From the NCBI GenBank assembly GCA_905203555.1, contig CAJKWK010000036.1, forward strand, positions 1-27,597: a DNA stretch of 27,597 nucleotides, in the 5' to 3' direction. The number at the start of each line of letters is the position of its first letter. The stretch's first letter is position 1. This document shows, piece after piece, positions 23,497 to 27,597 of this stretch. Origin of the DNA: an uncultured Lachnospiraceae bacterium (GTDB taxonomy: Bacteria; Bacillota; Clostridia; Lachnospirales; Lachnospiraceae). Made by a program: the position numbers and the translations under genes. The notes beneath the pieces are model-generated. The model saw nothing but the letters and a program-made list of their open reading frames with translations, searched no databases and was not told the origin of the DNA.

Positions 23497-24786
23497 TTAA
23501 TGTACGCCAACAATGTCATTAGCGACAGCACGTGATTTTGCAAACATACCGATCATAGTTAGGTTAATGGCGGTGTTTGTGATGGGATCAAAGGTATCGA
23601 CGGACTGCTTAATGATATTGATGACAAAAATAATCATAAAAATGACTGCGCCCTGCATGGAACATGCAAAAAGCTTCTTGAGCCACATCCAGCCATTACT
23701 GCGAAATCTCTCACTGTACAGATCAGCAATTGCGATTGGGGTAAAGACATACCGGATACCTATTTCCGCAGCAACTGCATAGACTACAAGGGAGGATGCA
23801 AGCTGAATGATTCCACTGCCAATAAAACCTGTAAATGCACCAAAAGTATTGGAAAGAGAGGCACCAAGTCCATCAAAAATGTTATTTCCTCCAGTAGTAA
23901 CCATGCTAAAAAATCCAGCTCCTTCTGGATATTCTTCCGCTATCTCTGCAAGACTTTGCCATAACGCATTAACAACTTGATTTTCTCGCGTTCCAGTTAA
24001 ATTAGTAGGCATTAACATTACCTGTTCAACAATTAACGTACCCACCCGTATAATTAAAAGCGCGAAAAATTTAAAATTCATAATAAACCAAATGCCGAAT
24101 AAAAGCTTAATAAATTCTCTTTGTAATGCTTCTGTTGTCATTTGGCGATCTTGAGTCATTGACAACATAGTCACACATCCAAAAGTAATTGCTAACGCAA
24201 TTGCTATTCCGCGAACCCATGCAGTAAATTTTGTCGTATTATCAAAGCCTTTTAACATTTCCATGATAACACCCTGATTTTTTGCTTCTAATCCGTCTTT
24301 GTTATTCCATGTCAAAAGATTAACCTTAACTGATGCATTTTCTAACTCATTAGATTCTGTGCCTTGTGATTCGGTAATATTTCCATTTTCATCCACAGTA
24401 GTCAATGTTCCCATTTCCACACCAGATTGCTCTGCAATTGAACGAAACCGTTCTTTCCATACACTTTTTAAATAAAATATATTTTTTCCGTATTCGGAAT
24501 ATAGATCAAAATATATGTGATCAATAATTTCATAGCCACCACGAATGGTACTTTTTCCGCTTAGATCCATTTCTTCCAATTGTGCTTTTATATCTGTATA
24601 AAATTTTGCATTCTCATCATTTCCTAGTTCGGTCTGATCAGCGATTACCTGATCAATCAGCCCTTTGTACGCCTCAATATTTTCTTCCAGCTTCTCATCA
24701 TTCGCTGCAAATGCTATGGTAGGCACACAGAGCGAAAACAACATGCAGCAAAGGCATAAAAATGCCAGTATCTTTTTCTTCTTCAT
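23497..24786 (-). CDS. TrbL/VirB6-like T4SS membrane protein
   Basis: The protein is 429 residues from ATG 24786, with AAGGAGG 5 bases upstream. A signal peptide or first membrane segment is followed by AFA near residue 28. Residues about 30-175 form a soluble, charged external domain (ENIEAYKGLIDQVIADQTEL). Then at least five hydrophobic segments follow: about residues 190-212, 227-252, 318-350, 372-395 and 403-420 (WVRGIAIALAITFGCVTML, FIMNFKFFALLIIRVG, GIIQLASSLVVYAVAAEI). This is the layout of CD0411/TrbL-type channel proteins in Clostridial conjugative elements. It lies between the pilin-like genes and PrgI, with gaps of 18 and 12 bases. Assignment is by topology and context. Confidence 0.82.
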   Translation of the reverse strand: MKKKKILAFLCLCCMLFSLCVPTIAFAANDEKLEENIEAYKGLIDQVIADQTELGNDENAKFYTDIKAQLEEMDLSGKSTIRGGYEIIDHIYFDLYSEYGKNIFYLKSVWKERFRSIAEQSGVEMGTLTTVDENGNITESQGTESNELENASVKVNLLTWNNKDGLEAKNQGVIMEMLKGFDNTTKFTAWVRGIAIALAITFGCVTMLSMTQDRQMTTEALQREFIKLLFGIWFIMNFKFFALLIIRVGTLIVEQVMLMPTNLTGTRENQVVNALWQSLAEIAEEYPEGAGFFSMVTTGGNNIFDGLGASLSNTFGAFTGFIGSGIIQLASSLVVYAVAAEIGIRYVFTPIAIADLYSERFRSNGWMWLKKLFACSMQGAVIFMIIFVINIIKQSVDTFDPITNTAINLTMIGMFAKSRAVANDIVGVH

Positions 24787-24804
24787 AAATCCTCCTTTAT
24801 GAGT

Positions 24805-25158
24805 CTAATTTGTGGCAATTACTCCTATTTTTGATAAGATCCATGGCATACAAAGGAAACAGGAACCGAAAATTACTTTTGTCATTGCAACATTGATCTG
24901 ATCTGCTTCTCCGTCTTTTTTTGCGGTCAGGTATCCATAAATCCCCCATATTAACACGATGACTCCTACAAGACGCAGAATAAAAAATACGATCCAAAGC
25001 ACCGTAGATTCTACCGTATCCCCTGTTAGATTATTGAAATCATCTACCGTAATATTGGGTGTGATTTTCAGATCTGCTAGAGCATTCATTGTGTATAGCA
25101 TCCACATTGAAATAACCGTAGAAATGTTTGCGAAAAATATTCGCAGTTTTTTTCGCAT
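24805..25158 (-). CDS. small two-TM T4SS protein, pilin/VirB2-like (copy 2)
   Basis: The protein is 117 residues from ATG 25158, with AAAGGAGAG upstream. It has an N-terminal hydrophobic segment ending in ALA (about residue 28), then a short loop, then two membrane segments (about 55-75 and 90-112). The motif LIWGIYGYLTAKKDGEAD is shared, with few changes, with the neighbouring copy. VirB2/TrbC-like pilins have this size and topology and precede TrbL-like genes in T4SS operons. It lies 18 bases before the TrbL-like gene. Confidence 0.8.
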   Translation of the reverse strand: MRKKLRIFFANISTVISMWMLYTMNALADLKITPNITVDDFNNLTGDTVESTVLWIVFFILRLVGVIVLIWGIYGYLTAKKDGEADQINVAMTKVIFGSCFLCMPWILSKIGVIATN

Positions 25159-25183
25159 TGTATCTCTCTCCTTTCACAGCAAA

Positions 25184-25210
25184 GGCCGGCGCCCATTATA
25201 GGCACCGGCC
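25184..25210. terminator. hairpin between the two pilin-like genes
   Basis: GGCCGGCGCC (25184-25193) pairs with GGCACCGGCC (25201-25210) with a 7-base loop; on the minus strand the one mismatch becomes a G-U pair. The U-run after it is weak (CCTTTGC), so it may be a partial terminator or an mRNA-stability hairpin that sets the ratio of the two paralogs. Confidence 0.5.
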
Positions 25211-25253
25211 CCTGGGCCTTTTTAATACAAACTTCCTGTGCAAATAGCGGCTT

Positions 25254-25643
25254 TTACCCTATGATTCCTAATGTTTTCAGCAGAAATGGCATTGCGATTA
25301 ATGCACCACCAGATACCAGCTTACCGATTGCGCCATTCATGGACTCTGCTTCTCCATCTTTTCTGGCAGTCAAGTATCCATAAATACCCCAGATCAGCAT
25401 CGAAATTCCCATCAGACGACATGCCCAAAATGCCAGTGATAAAATAATACCTTCTGGATTAAAATCTGAAGTATCCTTAATTTGATACTGATTCGGATCC
25501 AAACCAGCCATTGCAAATGTATTCATCTGACAAATCGCATATGTACCAAGGACAGCTGCGGTATTCATAAGATGCTTTACATTCTTTTTTGTTTTTGCGT
25601 AGATTCCCTCTTTGGGGAAAACGCTTACTGCGTTGTTTTGCAT
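25254..25643 (-). CDS. small two-TM T4SS protein, pilin/VirB2-like (copy 1)
   Basis: The protein is 129 residues from ATG 25643 (MQNNAVSVFPKEG), chosen because AAGGAGG lies 8 bases upstream; the frame continues to 25790 but that part has no ribosome site and overlaps the promoter. After a basic N-terminus a hydrophobic segment ends at AMA, then come two membrane segments (about 75-98 and 112-128). LIWGIYGYLTARKDGEAE is shared with the copy downstream. Copy 1 has a longer basic leader. It is the first gene of the T4SS operon behind a CATAATT/TTGCG promoter. Confidence 0.8.
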   Translation of the reverse strand: MQNNAVSVFPKEGIYAKTKKNVKHLMNTAAVLGTYAICQMNTFAMAGLDPNQYQIKDTSDFNPEGIILSLAFWACRLMGISMLIWGIYGYLTARKDGEAESMNGAIGKLVSGGALIAMPFLLKTLGIIG

Positions 25644-25720
25644 GAGTATTTCCTCCTTATTATTTTTTAAAAACAACAAAGACATCTTTTTTATAAAATC
25701 CTTATTGTTTTTCTTAACAC

Positions 25721-25752
25721 AATTATGGAATTGTTTCCGCTCAATAACGCAA
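25721..25752 (-). promoter_or_regulatory. CATAATT-type promoter of the T4SS operon
   Basis: TTGCG (25752-25748) is exactly 20 bases before CATAATT (25727-25721) on the minus strand; the ATG at 25643 follows after 77 bases. The spacing is identical to the virB4 promoter. Confidence 0.55.
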
Positions 25753-25765
25753 AAAAGCAAAGTCG

Positions 25766-26029
25766 CTAATGTTCTGTGATCTGCGTACATCGCGCCAGCG
25801 TTTCCTGCAGCAGATTATATGCTGCTTCCTGTTCTTCTGTCAGTGTGAGGTCTGGGTTGGATTCCAGAATCCAAAGGATAAATTCATAGTTTTCTATCGG
25901 CTGTTCTATGATTTTCTTGGCATCTTCCATGGTTGGAAACCACCCGCTGATTGGATGTCCGTTATTGATGATGCGTTCCAACATGGCATCGAACTTATCG
26001 GACGAAATTTTTTTTACTGTGTCTTCCAT
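25766..26029 (-). CDS. unknown 87-residue protein between primase and T4SS operon
   Basis: The start is ATG 26029 (MEDTVKKISSDKFDAML). Only a weak AGGA lies about 14 bases before it. A strong AAAGGAG further upstream serves a tiny in-frame ORF (TTG GTG AGT ACC TGA TAG) that stops 15 bases before the ATG, so reinitiation is possible. The product is acidic and helical (FILWILESNPDLTLTEEQEAAYNLLQETL), with no membrane segment. No family recognised. A CATAATT box is at 26104-26110 and a TGCGGATA copy at 26173-26180, not at the class 1 spacing. Confidence 0.65.
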   Translation of the reverse strand: MEDTVKKISSDKFDAMLERIINNGHPISGWFPTMEDAKKIIEQPIENYEFILWILESNPDLTLTEEQEAAYNLLQETLARCTQITEH

Positions 26030-26103
26030 TGATGCTTTTTTTTCCTATCAGGTACTCACCAAGGCATTTCTCCTTTCTCTGCGTCAGCAGGTTTTTACAT
26101 TCT

Positions 26104-26135
26104 AATTATGTAAAAAATAACCCCGTTATTGGTTT
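26104..26135 (-). promoter_or_regulatory. CATAATT-type promoter box of the 87-residue protein gene
   Basis: CATAATT on the minus strand occupies 26110-26104. The five bases exactly 20 upstream are AAACC, as at the box at 15779-15810. No consensus -35. Confidence 0.4.
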
Positions 26136-26226
26136 TCTTGTCTGATTTTTCTTGCTGTTTTTAAAAAAAAGTTGCGGATATAAAAAATCGCATTTTTTCT
26201 TTTACCACAGATTTTTTTCAAAAAAA

Positions 26227-26250
26227 ACAGCAGGTTAAGATACCTGCTGT
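26227..26250 (-). terminator. primase terminator overlapping the stop codon
   Basis: ACAGCAGGT (26227-26235) pairs with ACCTGCTGT (26242-26250); seven or more T follow on the minus strand. The primase stop codon (26235-26237) lies inside the hairpin. Confidence 0.88.
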
Positions 26251-27299
26251 ATGAGAATGTTAATAAGTTCGTCCATATCTCCTGCGTGTCTGGCCAGAAA
26301 TTTATAAGCCGGCAGAGCCTGTTCGATGCGTTTGGTAAAACCGGCTACACCGTACGGATTCTTTCGAATGAATTCATCTGGATCCTTGTGCGGCTTCAAA
26401 TCAAGAACCCTGACTGTTAAACCTTCTTTTTCCAGAACCGCAATGGATTTTTTAGCTGCATGGATGCCTGCACCATCACTATCCATGGAAAGATAGACTT
26501 CGGTGTAATCAGATGCAATCAGCCTGGCATGTTCTTCGGTTAAAGCGGTGCCGAGCACGGCAGCACAGTCTGAAAAACCAGCACTGTGTACTGCAATATA
26601 ATCCATATAGCCCTCACAGATTATAATACCTCTTTTTCTGTTCGTTGCATCATATGGATATCCATACAAACAATTTCTTTTGCTGAATAACGTGCTTTCT
26701 GGCGAATTGATGTACTTTGGCTTTGAATCGTCCATTACCCTGCCGCCAAATGCAATGACATCTCCCACACGATCCATAATCGGGAATATAACGCGGTTCC
26801 GAAAGAAATCATATGGATTTCCTTTCTGGCTGATTTTAAACAGTCCGGAACGCATCAGATCTTCCTGTGGGTATTGCCTGATCATTATATTGTACAGATT
26901 AGCAAATGCATCTGGTGCATATCCAAGGCCGTATTCTGCTATGTTGGCTTTGGTGATACCGCGTTTGAACAAATACCGCTTTCCAATGTTGTCAGAACGC
27001 ATCAGCTGCTCGTAATAATAATAAGCAGCTTCTTCATAAATTTGTGACAGAATCGGATCTTTGTCTGGGATTGATATTGGCATAGAAACTTCTTTCATAC
27101 GAATTAGAAAGTCTTTCCTGGTTCCTCCTACTCCACAGCCATAGCAGAAAAAAGTTCCTATTTTATTATCCGCAGAAAATGTAGCAGTAGAACCATGACA
27201 GAATGGACATTTACCAAAATGTTTCCTGGAGACTGGATCATAGTAGAGTTTCGTATACTGGGAGGCAATATCTGCCATCGGCCTATATGACTGGTACAT
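26235..27299 (-). CDS. short DnaG-type DNA primase (CHC2 zinc finger plus Toprim)
   Basis: The protein is 354 residues from ATG 27299 (MYQSYRPMAD), preferred because AAAGGAG is 10 bases upstream; ATG 27308 lies only 2 bases after that site. Counting from 27308, the zinc-binding cysteines CPFC and CYGC are at 34/37 and 55/58. The primase core has YLFKRGITKANI, GRVMDDSKPKYINSPES and RNCLYG. The Toprim domain has CEGYMDYIAVHSAGF (E232) and SMDSDGAG (D276, D278). DnaG-type primases make RNA primers on single-stranded DNA. Host DnaG is about 600 residues; this one lacks the C-terminal helicase-binding domain, typical of plasmid or ICE primases used to convert transferred strands or start element replication. 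A terminator overlaps the stop. Confidence 0.92.
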   Translation of the reverse strand: MYQSYRPMADIASQYTKLYYDPVSRKHFGKCPFCHGSTATFSADNKIGTFFCYGCGVGGTRKDFLIRMKEVSMPISIPDKDPILSQIYEEAAYYYYEQLMRSDNIGKRYLFKRGITKANIAEYGLGYAPDAFANLYNIMIRQYPQEDLMRSGLFKISQKGNPYDFFRNRVIFPIMDRVGDVIAFGGRVMDDSKPKYINSPESTLFSKRNCLYGYPYDATNRKRGIIICEGYMDYIAVHSAGFSDCAAVLGTALTEEHARLIASDYTEVYLSMDSDGAGIHAAKKSIAVLEKEGLTVRVLDLKPHKDPDEFIRKNPYGVAGFTKRIEQALPAYKFLARHAGDMDELINILIQQVS

Positions 27300-27341
27300 C
27301 TTTATCATTCTCCTTTCTCAATTTCTTTTATTTTTCTATAC

Positions 27342-27348
27342 AATTATG
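27342..27348 (-). promoter_or_regulatory. CATAATT-type box of the primase gene
   Basis: CATAATTG on the minus strand lies 42 bases before ATG 27299, in the -10 position. No -35 recognised. The rest of 27349-27490 holds only a 7-bp stem ACTTTTC/GAAAAGT (27456-27475). Confidence 0.4.
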
Positions 27349-27496
27349 CTTCCGGAAATCCCTCATTCAGCACTGACCGCTCTGCATACTGTCAATGTTT
27401 GTGAATTCCTTGGTCATAGAATGCCGGGGATTTCCGCTCAGAAGTCCTAATGACAACTTTTCTGTGACGAAAAGTACAAGACTTCATTCAGGTAGA

Positions 27497-27528
27497 AAAA
27501 AACCCTCCCAGATACTGGAAGGGTTTTT
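27497..27528. terminator. intrinsic terminator next to the group II intron
   Basis: AAAACCCTCCCAG and CTGGAAGGGTTTT form a stem with a 3-base loop and T-runs on both strands. The intron begins 8-9 bases after it. Confidence 0.85.
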
Positions 27529-27536
27529 CGTTTTAG

Positions 27537-27597
27537 GTGCGCCCGGCGGGCGCACGTTCTAACGGGTGAAAGTCCCTGACCCGCCCGGCAGTGGGAA
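27537..27597 (+). mobile_element. 5' end of a group II intron (continues beyond the window)
   Basis: Starting at GTGCG (27537) the sequence GTGCGCCCGGCGGGCGCACG, then TTCTAACGGGTGAAAGTCCC and a CCGCCCGGCAG stretch, has the 5' boundary and domain I start familiar from Clostridial group II introns. It sits just downstream of an intrinsic terminator, the insertion habit of group IIC introns. The reverse transcriptase/maturase and the 3' end lie outside the window, so subclass and activity are unverified. Confidence 0.75.

Noticed and set aside
25644..25790. Longer start for the first pilin-like gene
   Set aside because: The extension crosses the CATAATT promoter and lacks a ribosome site, while ATG 25643 has AAGGAGG at ideal distance.

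Overview
The window looks like part of a conjugative element (an integrative conjugative element or a large plasmid) from a low-to-moderate GC gut Clostridium relative, most likely Lachnospiraceae. This rests on the protein families (SpaA-like surface giant, PrgI, VirB4/TraE, TrbL-like protein, Rpn-type nuclease, choline-binding-type repeats), AAGGAGG-type ribosome sites and strong hairpin terminators. Nearly every gene is on the minus strand. No relaxase, coupling protein, integrase or cas gene is inside the window, so whether the element is a plasmid or integrated cannot be settled here.

Reading along the minus strand from the right edge: the 5' end of a group II intron (27537-27597, plus strand), a short CHC2/Toprim primase, an unknown 87-residue protein, two paralogous small membrane proteins of the pilin/VirB2 type, a TrbL/VirB6-like channel protein, PrgI and the VirB4 ATPase. 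These form the conjugation module. Next come a 650-base non-coding repeat cluster, a tightly coupled five-gene cassette (unknown protein, macrodomain, flavin reductase, unknown protein, secreted nuclease), a three-repeat type I-B-like CRISPR array, HU, a secreted wall-binding protein and a RecD2-like helicase. A compact operon follows (tiny leader ORF, two-TM protein, ParA-like P-loop protein with an atypical Walker A, one-TM protein, unknown, RusA resolvase, unknown). Then come a second 600-base repeat cluster, a truncated Rpn remnant, a nine-repeat type I-E CRISPR array, another secreted wall-binding protein, one plus-strand Rpn-type nuclease gene, and a surface protein of at least 1693 residues that runs off the left edge.

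Four things stand out. (1) Two CRISPR arrays of different type sit on the same element without cas genes. The first spacer of the small array matches 32 of 36 bases at the 3' end of the nuclease gene only about 380 bases away, and two spacers of the large array are near-identical to each other. (2) Two large intergenic spaces hold two families of about 20-bp degenerate repeats, both with a 41-49 bp period, mixed orientation and a shared TGTTTC...TAAT core. (3) The promoters fall into two recognisable architectures: TATCCGCA set 11-12 bases before a -35 (four promoters, fixed spacing), and a CATAATT box, in three cases exactly 20 bases after TTGCG (eight sites in all, including both CRISPR leaders). 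(4) Two genes lacking a clear Shine-Dalgarno are preceded by tiny ORFs that could couple their translation.

All functions are inferred from sequence motifs read by eye; no database search was possible.
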